A DNA stretch of 64,000 nt, from assembly GCF_027257975.1 (NCBI RefSeq), contig NZ_JANZKX010000001.1:682001-746000 (forward strand), given 5' to 3'. Under the pieces are notes generated by a model. It did no database searches. It saw only the letters and a list, made by a program, of their open reading frames with translations, and was not told the origin of the DNA. Each line of letters starts with the position of its first letter. Position 1 is the first letter of the stretch. Shown one piece after another: positions 51,365-61,676 of the stretch. The position numbers and the translations under genes were made by a program. This stretch comes from Pelomonas sp. BJYL3 (lineage in GTDB: Bacteria > Pseudomonadota > Gammaproteobacteria > Burkholderiales > Burkholderiaceae_C).

Positions 51365-52300
51365 TCACCACGCCGGCGCCAGCGCCGCAAAGCCCTGGGG
51401 CGCCTCGCGCTCGTCTTCGAAGCTGACGATCTCGTAGTTGGCCTCGTCGGCCAGCAGGGCGCGCAGCAGCTGGTTGTTCAGGGCGTGGCCGCCCTTGAAC
51501 GAGGTGTAGGCGCCCAGCAGCGGGTGGCCGGCGACGTGCATGTCGCCGATGGCGTCGAGGATCTTGTGCTTGACGAATTCGTCGTCGTAGCGGAGGCCGT
51601 CGGCGTTGAGCACGCGGTAGTCGTCGACCACGATGGCGTTGTCCATGGCGCCACCCAGGGTCAGGCCGCGGGAGCGCATCAGCTCGATGTCCTTGGTCAT
51701 GCCGAAGGTGCGGGCGCGGGCGATCTGCTTCTTGTACTGGCCGGAGCCCATGTCGAAGGTGAACTGCTGGCCGGTGGCGGCCACCGCCGGGTTGTCGAAC
51801 TCGATCTGGAAGGACAGCGTGTAGCCGTGGAAGGGCTCCAGGCGGGCCCACATGAGGCGCTTGCCCTCGCCCTGGCGCACCTCCACGGTCTTCTTCACCC
51901 GCAGGAAGCGCTTGGGGGCGTCCTGCAGCTGGATGCCGGCGCTCTGCAGCAGGAAGACGTAGCTGGCGGCGGAGCCGTCAAGGATGGGGACCTCGTCGGC
52001 ATTGATGTCCACGTAGAGGTTGTCCAGGCCCAGGCCGGCGCAGGCGGAGAGCAGGTGCTCGATGGTCTGCACGCGCGGCGCGCCCGGGTCTCCGCCGGGG
52101 CTCACGGTGGTGGCCATGCGGGTGTCGCAGACGGTGCTGGCGCGCACGGGAATGTCCACGGGCGTGTTGAGATCGATGCGGCGAAAGACGATGCCGGTGT
52201 CCGGGGCGGCGGGCCGCAGGGTCATCTCGACCTTCTGGCCGCTGTGGATGCCCACGCCGACGGCGCGGGTCAGCGACTTCAGGGTTCTTTGCTTGAGCAT
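51365..52300 (-). CDS. lpxC: UDP-3-O-acyl-N-acetylglucosamine deacetylase LpxC
   Basis: A 311-residue zinc amidase catalysing the committed step of lipid A synthesis. The zinc ligands are the His in TIEHLLSA and the His and Asp in [12 protein letters not shown]; the general His is in KGGHALNN. The length is that of the family. The ATG at 52300 begins [10 protein letters not shown], a standard LpxC start. The gene sits 17 bp behind a histidine kinase gene, which separates it from ftsZ; in most proteobacteria lpxC follows ftsZ more directly. The cytoplasmic enzyme is normally turned over by FtsH. Confidence 0.97.
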   Translation of the reverse strand: MLKQRTLKSLTRAVGVGIHSGQKVEMTLRPAAPDTGIVFRRIDLNTPVDIPVRASTVCDTRMATTVSPGGDPGAPRVQTIEHLLSACAGLGLDNLYVDINADEVPILDGSAASYVFLLQSAGIQLQDAPKRFLRVKKTVEVRQGEGKRLMWARLEPFHGYTLSFQIEFDNPAVAATGQQFTFDMGSGQYKKQIARARTFGMTKDIELMRSRGLTLGGAMDNAIVVDDYRVLNADGLRYDDEFVKHKILDAIGDMHVAGHPLLGAYTSFKGGHALNNQLLRALLADEANYEIVSFEDEREAPQGFAALAPAW

Positions 52301-52317
52301 CCGCCCATTGTCGGCGA

Positions 52318-54396
52318 TCAGGCGCCGCCCTGCCCGTCCGGGGCCTTGGAGGGCGGCCCCGAAACGCCACCCCCTGAGCAATCCTCCACCTTGCTCACCG
52401 GCAGGCGCAGGCTCAGGCGCGTGCCCAGGCCGGGTGAGCTGTCCACATGCAGGGTGCCGCCCAGGCGCTGCACCCGCTTGACCTGGTTGCGCAGGCCGCG
52501 GCCCTTGCGCGCCGAGGCCATGTCGAAGCCCTGGCCGTCGTCCTCCACGCGGATCTCGATGCGGTCGCCCAGGTCGCGCGTGGCGATGCGCACCCGCTGG
52601 GCACGGGCATGCTTGAGCACGTTGTTGAGCGCCTCCTGCAGCAGGCGCAGCACATGCAGGGCATCCGGCGGCTCCAGCCAGGACAGCGGCGGGAGGTCCT
52701 GCACGTCCCACTCCATCACCAGGCCCGAGCCCTGCAGGCGCTTGGCCAGGCGGTAGCGCATGGTGGCCAGCAGGGAGACCAGGTCGTGGCCCACGGGCTC
52801 GAGCGAGTCGATCACCAGCCGCAGGTCGTCCACGCATTCGCGCAGCACCTCCACCACCACCGGCTGCTCCATGCGGCCCTGCTCCACCGCCACCATGGCC
52901 GATAGCAGCGACGAGCCCAGGCCGTCGTGCATGTCCTGCATGAGGCGCTGGCGCTCCAGCAGCAGGGCCTGCTGGCGCTCGGCCTCGCGCAGCTGCTCGT
53001 GCTGGGCCGAGAGCTGGTGGCTCTGCTCCGACAGGCGCAGGGCCAGGTGCTCGTTGGCCTGCTCGACCTGGTTCAGGGCGCCCAGGTAGCGGCTGCGCAC
53101 CGCATAGAGGAAGCTGGCCACGATGATCAGGGTGCTGAAGGGCATGAGGTAGATGTGCTCGGGCCAGCCCCAGCCAGCGAGCAGGCCCAGGTCATGCACC
53201 CCCAGCCCCAGGCCGATGACCAGGGCGATGACGATGGCCCACAGCTCGCGGCTACGCGCCTGCCAGGCCACCCGCAGCATGAAGCCCGTGCCCAGCAGGC
53301 CCACGATGCCGTTGGCCAGGTGCTGGGCCACCACGGTGTCGTAGAAGCGGCCCCAGGTCGGCAGGGTCAGCAGGCCCGTGACAACCACGAAGCCCAGGCC
53401 GAAGCGCTCGAAGCGCCGGTAGCGCGTGGGCACGAAGCGCAGCGCGAACATGAAGGTCAGCAGCATCACCCAGGACATGGAGGCATGCGTCAGCCACCAG
53501 AACCAGTCCAGGGCATTGAGGCTGCGCGGCATGTCCAGGTGGTAGTGCAGATTGCGCACCAGCCAGGCCAGGCTGGCCAGCGTGAAGAGCAGATAGGCGG
53601 GCTCCTGGCGGCGGCGCCACCACAGGGTGATCGAGAACAGGGCCAGCACCACCAGGGTCAGGCCGGTGGCCTGTGGCACGCCGATCTGCAGGGCCCAGCG
53701 GCGCTCGACCATGGGCTCCAGGTCCTCGCGTGCCCCCAGCCAGGCGGTGGTGACGGTGTAGAAGCCCTTGCGGTGCACGGGCACGGCCAGGACGATCTCC
53801 ATGTCCTGCCCCTCGTGCAGGGCTGTCAGCGCGCCGGGAATCAGCGCCCACAGGGGCCGCACCCACTGCTCGCGGGCGCCGGCCTGGCTGTCGTAGATCG
53901 GGCGCCAGCCGGCCTCGGTGCGCACCAGCACCGCGGTGGCCATGCCCACCACCTTGGGGCTGTAGAGCGCCACGCTGGTCGGCCAGCGGTCATCCGGCGC
54001 GCGGTAGCGGAAGCGGTACCAGCGCATCTGGTACTCGGCAGGGCCGGAGAAATCGGTGCTGATGGCGCGCTGGCGGATGTCCGGCAGGCCCACCTGGCGC
54101 CAGGCCTGCGCCTCCTCGGGCGGCAGCAGGGCCGCGGGCAGCGCGGCATTGCTGCCGTCGATGCGGCGCAGTGCCGCCCACCAGGCCTTCAGGTCCTCAC
54201 GGCTCAGCGCGGTGACGGCCAGCTCGGCCGTGCGGGCCTGCTCGCCCGCACGCGTGGCCGGCAGCTCGGGGTGCAGGCGCGGCGGCACCTGGGCCTGGCA
54301 GGCCCAGGCGCACAGCAGCAGCGCCACAAGCCCCAGGAAGCGCCATGGGAAATGCAAGAAGGTGTCCGGCCGACGAAGCCGCCCAACAACAGCCAT
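52318..54396 (-). CDS. Sensor histidine kinase with 7TM-DISM-type sensory part
   Basis: A 692-residue membrane kinase. A signal/anchor helix at about 18-36 is followed by an extracytoplasmic domain (about 40-225), then a seven-helix membrane block (about 230-430) as in DISM proteins. A coiled coil (about 440-490) leads to a HisKA_3-type dimerisation domain with the phosphorylated His in [10 protein letters not shown], and an HATPase_c domain with the N-box NNVLKHARA and DDGQGFD. This is the NarX/UhpB class, which normally pairs with a LuxR-type regulator; none is adjacent. It lies between ftsZ and lpxC, with its stop 17 bp before lpxC, so transcription may be shared. The ATG at 54396 has no clear ribosome site. 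Confidence 0.85.
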   Translation of the reverse strand: MAVVGRLRRPDTFLHFPWRFLGLVALLLCAWACQAQVPPRLHPELPATRAGEQARTAELAVTALSREDLKAWWAALRRIDGSNAALPAALLPPEEAQAWRQVGLPDIRQRAISTDFSGPAEYQMRWYRFRYRAPDDRWPTSVALYSPKVVGMATAVLVRTEAGWRPIYDSQAGAREQWVRPLWALIPGALTALHEGQDMEIVLAVPVHRKGFYTVTTAWLGAREDLEPMVERRWALQIGVPQATGLTLVVLALFSITLWWRRRQEPAYLLFTLASLAWLVRNLHYHLDMPRSLNALDWFWWLTHASMSWVMLLTFMFALRFVPTRYRRFERFGLGFVVVTGLLTLPTWGRFYDTVVAQHLANGIVGLLGTGFMLRVAWQARSRELWAIVIALVIGLGLGVHDLGLLAGWGWPEHIYLMPFSTLIIVASFLYAVRSRYLGALNQVEQANEHLALRLSEQSHQLSAQHEQLREAERQQALLLERQRLMQDMHDGLGSSLLSAMVAVEQGRMEQPVVVEVLRECVDDLRLVIDSLEPVGHDLVSLLATMRYRLAKRLQGSGLVMEWDVQDLPPLSWLEPPDALHVLRLLQEALNNVLKHARAQRVRIATRDLGDRIEIRVEDDGQGFDMASARKGRGLRNQVKRVQRLGGTLHVDSSPGLGTRLSLRLPVSKVEDCSGGGVSGPPSKAPDGQGGA

Positions 54397-54532
54397 GAAT
54401 TATTGAATTTGTGGCGGCAGGCTTGCCGCGAAGCGGCTGGAGTCTGCGCCGTGCGACCGAGACTGCCAAGAAGGAGGCCCCGCGCAAGCATGGGGAGCGT
54501 CGCGTAAATACGAAGCGCGGCCCAGCACATTT

Positions 54533-54582
54533 ACAAACAAAAACACCCGTGCGCGCCTGAAGGAGGTAAGGCGCGACGGGTG
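54533..54582 (-). terminator. Probable terminator after ftsZ
   Basis: CACCCGTGCGCGCC and GGCGCGACGGGTG pair over 13 bp with one bulge around a 12-nt loop. On the minus strand it is followed by a T-rich tract (A-rich 54533-54543). It lies about 70 bp after the ftsZ stop, and would separate ftsZ from the histidine kinase/lpxC unit. Confidence 0.7.
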
Positions 54583-54651
54583 AAGTCAGCAGAGCCCACC
54601 GGCGGGCACAAGTCGCCGGGGGGCGGCGGGCCTCAGGGGCCCGCGGGAGAC

Positions 54652-55884
54652 TCAGTCAGCCTGCTTGCGCAGGAAGGCCGGGATCTCGATCTCATCCATG
54701 CCGTTGGACGACAGGGCCTCGACCTTGGCGGCCGCGGTGCGGCCGTGACGCCAGACGCTGGGCACGCTCATGCCGCCGAAGTCCTGGGCCACCGATTGCG
54801 CGGTGGGCACCGGGGCGCCCATGGCGGGATTGCCCATCATCACGGGGTTGGTCAGCACGGGCATGTTGTCGGTGCCGGTGCGCAGCTGGGTCTGCTGCTG
54901 CACCACCTGCAGCGGCTGCTGCTGGGCGGCACGGCGCGACAGGCCGGTGGCGATCACGGTGACGCGCATGGCGTCGCCCAGGCTCTCGTCGTAGGCGGTG
55001 CCGTAGATGATGTGAGCGTCTTCGGCCGCATAACGCTTGATGGTGTTCATCGCGTTGCGGGACTCGCTGAGCTTGAAGTTGCTCTTGCCCGCGGCGATCA
55101 GCACCAGCACGCCCCGCGCGCCGGAGAGGTCGATGCCCTCCAGCAGCGGGCAGGCCACGGCGGCTTCGGCGGCCTTGGCGGCGCGGTCCGGGCCGGTGGC
55201 TTGCGCCGTGCCCATCATGGCCTTGCCGGGCTCGCTCATCACGGTCTTGACGTCTTCGAAGTCGACGTTCACGAGGCCGGGGATGTGGATGATGTCCGAG
55301 ATGCCGCCCACGGCGTTCTTCAGCACGTCATTGGCGTGCGCGAAGGCCTGGTCCTGGGTGACGTCCTCGCCCAGCACGTCCAGCAGCTTCTCGTTCAGCA
55401 CGACGATCAGGGAGTCGACGTTGGCTTCCAGTTCGGCCAGGCCGCTGTCCGCGGCCTTGATGCGGCGCGAGCCTTCGAACTCGAAGGGCTTGGTCACCAC
55501 ACCGACCGTCAGGATGCCCATCTCCTTGGCCACGCGGGCGATCACGGGGGCCGCGCCGGTGCCGGTACCACCGCCCATGCCGGCGGTGATGAAGAGCATG
55601 TTGGCGCCCGTGATGGCCTCGCGGATGCGGGCCTCGGCCTCCTCCGCGGCAGCCTTGCCGGCTTCGGGCTTGGCGCCTGCGCCCAGGCCCGTGGTGCCCA
55701 GCTGCAGCAGCTGGTCGGCCTTGGAACGGTTCAGTGCCTGTGCATCGGTATTGGCGCAAATGAATTCCACGCCTTGCACGCCCTGATCAATCATGTGATC
55801 GACCGCGTTGCCGCCGCCGCCACCGACACCAATCACCTTGATTTGGGTGCCCTGATCAAACTCTTCGATCATCTCGATCGCCAT
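54652..55884 (-). CDS. ftsZ: Cell division GTPase FtsZ
   Basis: A 410-residue tubulin homologue that polymerises into the Z-ring. The GTP-binding signature GGGTGTG is at residues 104-110, the N-terminal VGGGGGNAV loop is at about 20-28, and the catalytic T7 segment (NVDFEDVK) is present. After a variable linker rich in Gln/Met/Pro, the C-terminal peptide DEIEIPAFLRKQ is the binding site for FtsA and ZipA-like partners. GGAGG six bases before the ATG fixes the start. It follows ftsA after a 210-bp gap that contains hairpins. Confidence 0.98.
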   Translation of the reverse strand: MAIEMIEEFDQGTQIKVIGVGGGGGNAVDHMIDQGVQGVEFICANTDAQALNRSKADQLLQLGTTGLGAGAKPEAGKAAAEEAEARIREAITGANMLFITAGMGGGTGTGAAPVIARVAKEMGILTVGVVTKPFEFEGSRRIKAADSGLAELEANVDSLIVVLNEKLLDVLGEDVTQDQAFAHANDVLKNAVGGISDIIHIPGLVNVDFEDVKTVMSEPGKAMMGTAQATGPDRAAKAAEAAVACPLLEGIDLSGARGVLVLIAAGKSNFKLSESRNAMNTIKRYAAEDAHIIYGTAYDESLGDAMRVTVIATGLSRRAAQQQPLQVVQQQTQLRTGTDNMPVLTNPVMMGNPAMGAPVPTAQSVAQDFGGMSVPSVWRHGRTAAAKVEALSSNGMDEIEIPAFLRKQAD

Positions 55885-55932
55885 AACATACCTCCTTCAG
55901 CAATTGTGCAGTTGCCAGCAGAAAAAAACGAG

Positions 55933-55987
55933 AGGGATCTACCCTTTTTTATGGGTACCCCCCTTGTTTTTTGGGGGTTTGTATCCC
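55933..55987. repeat. Two adjacent AT-loop hairpins upstream of ftsZ
   Basis: ACCC-TTTTTTAT-GGGT (about 55941-55956) and CCCCC-TTGTTTTTT-GGGGG (about 55958-55977) are back-to-back small inverted repeats, enclosed by GGGAT/ATCCC. They lie in the ftsA-ftsZ gap. Strings of A and G of this kind could be a promoter, an attenuator or an RNA stability element. Confidence 0.5.
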
Positions 55988-56094
55988 TTTACACCACATT
56001 CCAGGGCCCTTGCGGGCTCATCCCGGTCCCATATTCACCAACACGTCCTCATCAAACCCGCCCAAACCGGTCCATACCCTTTGGCCGGTGGGTC

Positions 56095-57324
56095 TCAGAA
56101 ATTCCCCAGAAACCAGTCCTTGGCACGGCCGAACAGGGTTTTCACCGAGCCCGCCTGCTGTGCCGCCTTCAGGCCGCGGGTGCGCGACAGCCGCGCCTCC
56201 TCCAGCAGGCCCATCACCGTGGCGGAGCGCGGGTTGGCCACCATGTCGAACAGGGCGCCGCTATAGGTCGGGTTTCCGCGCCGCACGGGTTTGAGGAAAA
56301 TGTCCTCGGCCAGTTCGACCATACCCGGCATGACCGCCGAGCCGCCGGTCAGCACAATCCCCGAGGACAGCAGCTCCTCATACCCGGATTCCCGGATGAC
56401 CTGCTGGACCAGGGAGAAGATTTCCTCGACACGGGGTTCAATGACGCCCGCAAGTGCTTGTTTTGAAAGCATCCGGGGCGCCCGATCGCCCAAACCCGGC
56501 ACCTCGACCTGGTCGGAAGGGTCGGCCAGCAATTGCTTGGCCACGCCGTGCTCGACCTTGATTTCCTCGGCATCCTTGGTCGGGGTGCGCAGGGCCATCG
56601 CAATATCGCTGGTGATCAAATCCCCGGCGATGGGAATCACGGCGGTATGGCGGATGGAGCCGCCGGTGAAGATGGCGACGTCCGTCGTGCCGGCGCCGAT
56701 ATCCACCAGGGCCACGCCCAGGTCGCGCTCGTCCGAGGTCAGGGCGGCCAGGCTGGAGGCGCTGGGGTTGAGCACCAGCTGGTCCACCTCCAGGCCGCAG
56801 CGGCGCACGCACTTGACGATGTTCTCGGCGGCACTCTGAGCGCCGGTCACGATATGGACCTTGACCTCCAGGCGCCCGCCGCTCATGCCGATGGGCTCCT
56901 TGACCTCATGACCGTCGATCACGAATTCCTGCGGCTCGACCAGCAGCAGGCGCTGGTCGTTGGGGATGTTGATGGCCTTGGCCGTCTCGACCACGCGGGC
57001 CACGTCCACCGGCGTGACCTCCTTGTCCCGCACGATGACCATGCCGGTGGAGTTCTGGCCGCGGATGTGGCTGCCGGTGATGCCGGTGAAGACGCGGCTG
57101 ATCTTGCAGTCCGCCATCATCTCGGCCTCTTTCAGCGCCTGCTGGATGGACTGCACGGTGGCGTCGATGTTCACGACCACGCCGCGCTTCAGACCGTGCG
57201 AGGGCGCCACGCCCAGCCCCGCGATGCGCAGCTCGCCATTGCCCATGACCTCGGCCACGACGGCCATGATCTTGGCGGTGCCGATGTCCAAGCCGACGAC
57301 CAGATCCTTGTATTCCTTGGCCAT
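56095..57324 (-). CDS. ftsA: Cell division protein FtsA
   Basis: A 409-residue actin-like ATPase that anchors FtsZ to the membrane. The phosphate 1 loop is LVVGLDIGTAKI (about 7-18), phosphate 2 is LVDIGAGTTDVAIF and the adenosine loop is LTGGSAVMPG. The C-terminal tail (TLFGRAKDWFLGNF) is the amphipathic membrane-targeting helix. ATG 57324 lies 8 bp after the ftsQ stop. Confidence 0.97.
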   Translation of the reverse strand: MAKEYKDLVVGLDIGTAKIMAVVAEVMGNGELRIAGLGVAPSHGLKRGVVVNIDATVQSIQQALKEAEMMADCKISRVFTGITGSHIRGQNSTGMVIVRDKEVTPVDVARVVETAKAINIPNDQRLLLVEPQEFVIDGHEVKEPIGMSGGRLEVKVHIVTGAQSAAENIVKCVRRCGLEVDQLVLNPSASSLAALTSDERDLGVALVDIGAGTTDVAIFTGGSIRHTAVIPIAGDLITSDIAMALRTPTKDAEEIKVEHGVAKQLLADPSDQVEVPGLGDRAPRMLSKQALAGVIEPRVEEIFSLVQQVIRESGYEELLSSGIVLTGGSAVMPGMVELAEDIFLKPVRRGNPTYSGALFDMVANPRSATVMGLLEEARLSRTRGLKAAQQAGSVKTLFGRAKDWFLGNF

Positions 57325-57332
57325 GTCAGTCC

Positions 57333-58166
57333 TTAATTTTTCTTTGCGCCGGGTTTGCCCGGCGTCGCTGCGGAAGTCGAGATGCCGCGCAGCCGGACCG
57401 CATAGCCATCGATGTGGCGCAGGTCCGCACTGAGCACGGCGGTATGGAAACGGGCGCTGACCTGCGTGATGCTGCTCACGTACTGCGTGTAGCGGGCCAG
57501 CACTTCGGCGTCGGTCCCGCGGCCCAGCTCGATGACCGTGCCCTTCTCCAGCGTGGCGCGCCAGGAGCCGCGGCCGGAGAGGTCCAGGCGGCTGATGCTG
57601 TCTTCCAGGCGCGCGGTCTGCGCCTGCAGTTGCTGCCACAGCTTGAGCATGTGGGCCGAGCTCTTCTCCGGGCCCGAGAGCACGGGCAGGTCTTCGTCCT
57701 CCACATCGCCCAGATTGGCCTGGAAGACCTCGCCGTGGTCGTTGACCAGCAGGCGCTCCACGGTGGCGTCGCTCTCGGCATCGGCACCCTCGGGCTTGGT
57801 CTCCCAGTAGGCGGCGGGCTGGTGCTCCTCCAGCGTGACCTGCAGGCGGGCCGGCCACAGGCGCTGCACCGTGGCATGGCGCACCCAGGGCACGGCCTCG
57901 AAGGCGGCGCGGGTCTGCTGCAGATTCATGCTGAGGAAGCTGCCGCTCATGCGCGGCAGCGCATTGGCGCGCAGCGAGGCGGCGCTGTTGCGGTTGACGT
58001 CGCCCTCCACGGTGATGGCGCGGATGGCGAAGACCGGCTGGCGCACCAGCCACTGCAGGCCCAGGCTGACGGTCGCCAGCAGCACGCCCAGCACCAGCAG
58101 CGCCGACACGCCGTTCATCAGGCGGATGTCCGGCGGCAGCGGGGTGTTGAGGGTGGTCGAACGCAT
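57333..58166 (-). CDS. ftsQ: Cell division protein FtsQ
   Basis: A 277-residue bitopic divisome protein. A cytoplasmic tail and one transmembrane helix (about 20-42) precede the periplasmic POTRA domain, which starts PVFAIRAITVEGD, and the beta domain (VQRLWPARLQVTLEEHQPAAYW). It recruits FtsB/FtsL and FtsW/FtsI in the divisome. It is 27 bp behind ddlB and 8 bp before ftsA. The ribosome site is weak. Confidence 0.95.
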   Translation of the reverse strand: MRSTTLNTPLPPDIRLMNGVSALLVLGVLLATVSLGLQWLVRQPVFAIRAITVEGDVNRNSAASLRANALPRMSGSFLSMNLQQTRAAFEAVPWVRHATVQRLWPARLQVTLEEHQPAAYWETKPEGADAESDATVERLLVNDHGEVFQANLGDVEDEDLPVLSGPEKSSAHMLKLWQQLQAQTARLEDSISRLDLSGRGSWRATLEKGTVIELGRGTDAEVLARYTQYVSSITQVSARFHTAVLSADLRHIDGYAVRLRGISTSAATPGKPGAKKN

Positions 58167-58193
58167 GGCGTGTCGGGCGGTCGGGTCAGGGGG

Positions 58194-59177
58194 TCAGGTC
58201 TTGACGGCGGGCAGCTTGCGGTCGGTCCGGGCCTGCGCCAGCAGCCACAGGCACAGCTGCGGGTACTCGATGCCCACGGCCTTGGCTGCCTTGGGCACCA
58301 GCGAATGTGAAGTCATGCCCGGGCTGGTGTTCATCTCCAGCAGGAAGGGCTTCATGTCGGACTTGCGCAGCATCAGGTCGGCGCGGCCCCAGCCGCGGCA
58401 GCCCAGCAGGCGGTAGGCCTTGAGCACCATCTGCCGGATCTCGGCCTCCAGCGCGGGCGGCAGGGTGCCGAAGCAGTACTGGGTGGTGTCGGTGACGTAC
58501 TTGTTCTCGAAGTTGTAGTCACCACCCGCGGCGCGGATCTCGACGACGGGCAGCGCCACCGCATCGGCGCCCTGCCCCAGCACGGCGCAGGTCAGCTCGG
58601 GCCCTTCGATGCATTCCTCGAACAGCAGCTCGTCGTCAAAGCCCAGGGCCAGCTCGACGGCCTCCTGCATCACCGAGTAGCCCACGGCCTTGGTGATGCC
58701 GATGCTGCTGCCCTCGTGCGGCGGCTTGACCACCACGGGCAGGCCCAGCTCGTCGGGGATGCTGCGGATGCGCTCGCGGGTCAGTTCCGCGCGACTCAAG
58801 GCCAGGTACTTCGGCGTGGTCAGGCCTTCGGCGGCCCAGACGCGCTTGGTCATGGTCTTGTCCATGGCCACGCCGGAGGCGGTCACGCCCGAGCCGGTGT
58901 AGGGGATGCCCAGCCATTCGAGGGCGCCCTGCAGCGAGCCGTCCTCGCCGCCGCGGCCATGCAGGGCGATGAAGGCGCGGTCAAAGCCCTCGTCCTTGAG
59001 GGCCTGCAGCGGGCGCTCGGCGGGGTCGAAGGCATGGGCGTCCACGCCCACCGACTGCAGCGCGGCGAGCACGCCCTGGCCGCTCATCAGCGAGACCGGC
59101 CGCTCGGCGCTGTGCCCGCCGAAGAGCACGGCCACCTTGCCCAGGGCCTTGGGATCGATGTTCAGGTCCAGGCTCAT
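58194..59177 (-). CDS. ddlB: D-alanine--D-alanine ligase
   Basis: A 327-residue ATP-grasp ligase joining two D-Ala residues for the pentapeptide. The N-terminal [17 protein letters not shown], the [10 protein letters not shown] block, and the C-terminal [12 protein letters not shown] metal-binding block are standard Ddl motifs. It overlaps murC by four bases (ATGA, 59174-59177). Its stop codon lies inside a copy of the 13-mer repeat motif (58191-58203). Confidence 0.96.
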   Translation of the reverse strand: MSLDLNIDPKALGKVAVLFGGHSAERPVSLMSGQGVLAALQSVGVDAHAFDPAERPLQALKDEGFDRAFIALHGRGGEDGSLQGALEWLGIPYTGSGVTASGVAMDKTMTKRVWAAEGLTTPKYLALSRAELTRERIRSIPDELGLPVVVKPPHEGSSIGITKAVGYSVMQEAVELALGFDDELLFEECIEGPELTCAVLGQGADAVALPVVEIRAAGGDYNFENKYVTDTTQYCFGTLPPALEAEIRQMVLKAYRLLGCRGWGRADLMLRKSDMKPFLLEMNTSPGMTSHSLVPKAAKAVGIEYPQLCLWLLAQARTDRKLPAVKT

Positions 59178-60586
59178 TCGGCGGCCTCCTTCAGCAATTC
59201 AACGGTGCGTGCCGGCACGGCGCCGATGGAGCCTGCGCCCATCACGATCACCACGTCGCCGTCGCAGCTCTCGCTGGCGATGGTGGCGGGCAGCAGGGCC
59301 ACGTCCGGCACGAAGACCGGCGTGCCGCCCGCGGCCTCCAGCGCGGCGGCCAGGGCTTCGCCGTCGGCACCGGGGATGGGGGCCTCGCCGGCGGCATAGA
59401 CCTCGGTCAGCAGCACGGCATCGGCCGCGGCGATCACGCGGACGAAGTCGGCGAAGCAGTCGCGGGTGCGGGTGTAGCGGTGCGGCTGGAAGGCCAGCAG
59501 CAGGCGGCGGCCGGGGAAGGCACCGCGCGCGGCGGACAGCACGGCGGCCATCTCCACGGGGTGGTGGCCGTAGTCGTCGATCAACGTGAAGCGGCCGCCG
59601 TCACCGGCCGGCAGCTCGCCGTAGCGCTGGAAGCGGCGGCCCACGCCGCCGAACTTGGCCAGCGCCGCCACGATGGGCGCGTCCGGCAGCTCCAGCTCGG
59701 TGGCCACGGCGATGGCCGCGAGCGCGTTGAGCACATTGTGCTGACCGGCCAGGTTCAGGGTGATGTCCAGGTCCGCCAGCGGGGCGCCGTCGAAGCGGCG
59801 CTGCACCGTGAAGCGCATCTGGCCGCCGGCCAGGGCCTGCACATCCACCGCGCGCACCGCGTTGTGCTCGCCCAGGCCGTAGCTGATGATGGGGCGGGAC
59901 ACCAGGGGCATGATGGAGCGCACACCCTCGTCGTCCCCGCACAGGATGGCCGCGCCGTAGAAGGGCATCTTGTGCAGGAAGTCCACGAAGGCCTGCTTGA
60001 GCCGCGCGAAGTCATGGCCGTAGGTGTCCATGTGGTCGGCGTCGATGTTGGTGACGACGGCCATCACGGGCAGCAGGTTCAGGAAGGAGGCGTCGGACTC
60101 GTCGGCCTCGACCACGATGTAGTCGCCCTGCCCCAGCGCCGAGTTGGCGCCGGCCGAGTTCAGCTTGCCGCCGATCACGAAGGTGGGGTCGACGCCGGCC
60201 TCGGCCAGTACCGAGGTCACGAGCGAGGTGGTGGTGGTCTTGCCATGCGTGCCGGCGATGGCGATGCCCTGCTTCAGGCGCATCAGCTCGGCCAGCATCA
60301 CGGCGCGCTGCACCACGGGGACGCGGGCGGCGCGGGCGGCCAGCACCTCAGGGTTGTCGGCCTTCACGGCGGTGGAGGTGACGATCACCTGCGCCCCGGC
60401 GACGTGCGCGGCCGCATGGCCGATGTGCACCTGCAGGCCCAGCTGCGCCAGGCGCTGCGTGGTGGCGCTCTCGCCCTGGTCCGAGCCCGAGACGGTGTAG
60501 CCCAGGTTGTGCAGGATCTCGGCGATGCCGCTCATGCCGGCACCACCGATGCCGACGAAGTGAATGTGCTTGATGGCGTGTCTCAT
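59174..60586 (-). CDS. murC: UDP-N-acetylmuramate--L-alanine ligase MurC
   Basis: A 470-residue Mur ligase adding L-Ala to UDP-MurNAc. The N-terminal UDP-binding [13 protein letters not shown] (11-23), the ATP loop [11 protein letters not shown] (111-121) and the C-terminal FQPHRYTRT block identify it. ATG 60586 ([12 protein letters not shown]) is preferred over longer starts because the protein then begins directly with the first strand. It is 7 bp behind murG and overlaps ddlB by four bases. Confidence 0.97.
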   Translation of the reverse strand: MRHAIKHIHFVGIGGAGMSGIAEILHNLGYTVSGSDQGESATTQRLAQLGLQVHIGHAAAHVAGAQVIVTSTAVKADNPEVLAARAARVPVVQRAVMLAELMRLKQGIAIAGTHGKTTTTSLVTSVLAEAGVDPTFVIGGKLNSAGANSALGQGDYIVVEADESDASFLNLLPVMAVVTNIDADHMDTYGHDFARLKQAFVDFLHKMPFYGAAILCGDDEGVRSIMPLVSRPIISYGLGEHNAVRAVDVQALAGGQMRFTVQRRFDGAPLADLDITLNLAGQHNVLNALAAIAVATELELPDAPIVAALAKFGGVGRRFQRYGELPAGDGGRFTLIDDYGHHPVEMAAVLSAARGAFPGRRLLLAFQPHRYTRTRDCFADFVRVIAAADAVLLTEVYAAGEAPIPGADGEALAAALEAAGGTPVFVPDVALLPATIASESCDGDVVIVMGAGSIGAVPARTVELLKEAAE

Positions 60587-60593
60587 GGGAGTC

Positions 60594-61676
60594 TCAGGCC
60601 TGGGCCAGCCTCTCGATTTCATCGGCCACACGCGAGGCCGCTTGGGGCCGGGCCAGGGCCCGGGCATTCGTGGCGAGCTGCAGCAGGCGCTCGCGGCTCA
60701 GGGTGGCCAGCAGCTGCTGCAGGCGCTCGGGCGTCAGCTCGCCCTGGGGCAGGTGCAGGGCGGCGTTCTTGTCGGCCATGTAGGCGGCGTTGTCACGCTG
60801 GTGCGAGGTGGTCTTGACGACCAGGGGCACGAGGATGGACGGCACGCCGGCCGCGCACAGCTCGCTGACCGTCACTGCGCCGGCGCGGCACAGGATGAGG
60901 TCGCAGGCTGCCAGCTCCTGGGCCATGTCGTCGATGAAGGGGCGCACGTCGGCGTCCACCCCCGCGGCCTTGTACGCCGCCTGCACCTGAGCCTGCTGGC
61001 CCTGGCCGGTCTGGTGCACGACCAGCGGGCGCTGATCGGCGGGCAGGCGGGCGAGGGCCTGGGGCAGCACATCATTGAGGGCCTTGGCACCCAGCGAGCC
61101 GCCCACCACCAGCAGGCGCAGCGGGCCGCTGCGGCCGGCATAGCGCTCGGCCGGCGCGGGCAGGGCCTCGATGGCCGCGCGCACCGGATTGCCGCTGACG
61201 AGGGCCTTGTCGCCCAGTTCCTTCGCGGCCTCGCCCTCGAAGCCGAAGGCGATGCGCCGCGCGAAGGGCTTGAGCAGGCGGTTGGACATCAGCGGCGCGG
61301 CATCGGCATTGACCAGCACCAGCGGCTTGCGCATGAGCCAGGCCATGAAGCCGCCGGGCACGCAGACGTAGCCGCCCATGCCCAGCACGGCGTCGGCGTC
61401 GCGGGTGACGTAGACCATGCGCGACTGCACGAAGGCCTTCACCAGCGTGAAGAGACCGGTGAAGGCGTGCTTCAGGCCTTTGCCGCGCAGGCCGGCGAAG
61501 GCCAGGCGGTCCAGGGGGATGCCGGTGGGGGGCACCAGGCGGTTCTCCATGCCCGTCTCGGTGCCGATCCAGCTGACGCTCCAGCCGCGGCGCTTCATCT
61601 CCTCGGCCACGGCCAGGCCCGGGATGATGTGGCCGCCGGTACCGGCCGCCATGATGACGAGGTGGCGGGTGCTCAT
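60594..61676 (-). CDS. murG: Lipid II synthase MurG
   Basis: A 360-residue GT-B glycosyltransferase that transfers GlcNAc from UDP-GlcNAc to lipid I, making lipid II. The N-terminal GTGGHIIPG loop (about 10-18), the [13 protein letters not shown] second G-loop and the [14 protein letters not shown] nucleotide-sugar site are present. The start at 61676 (MSTRHLVIM) has AAGGG upstream, supplied by the tandem repeat. The frame stays open through all three repeats to 61940, but the repeat part should not be translated. The distance from ftsW (220 bp) is unusual: these genes normally abut or overlap. Confidence 0.95.
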   Translation of the reverse strand: MSTRHLVIMAAGTGGHIIPGLAVAEEMKRRGWSVSWIGTETGMENRLVPPTGIPLDRLAFAGLRGKGLKHAFTGLFTLVKAFVQSRMVYVTRDADAVLGMGGYVCVPGGFMAWLMRKPLVLVNADAAPLMSNRLLKPFARRIAFGFEGEAAKELGDKALVSGNPVRAAIEALPAPAERYAGRSGPLRLLVVGGSLGAKALNDVLPQALARLPADQRPLVVHQTGQGQQAQVQAAYKAAGVDADVRPFIDDMAQELAACDLILCRAGAVTVSELCAAGVPSILVPLVVKTTSHQRDNAAYMADKNAALHLPQGELTPERLQQLLATLSRERLLQLATNARALARPQAASRVADEIERLAQA

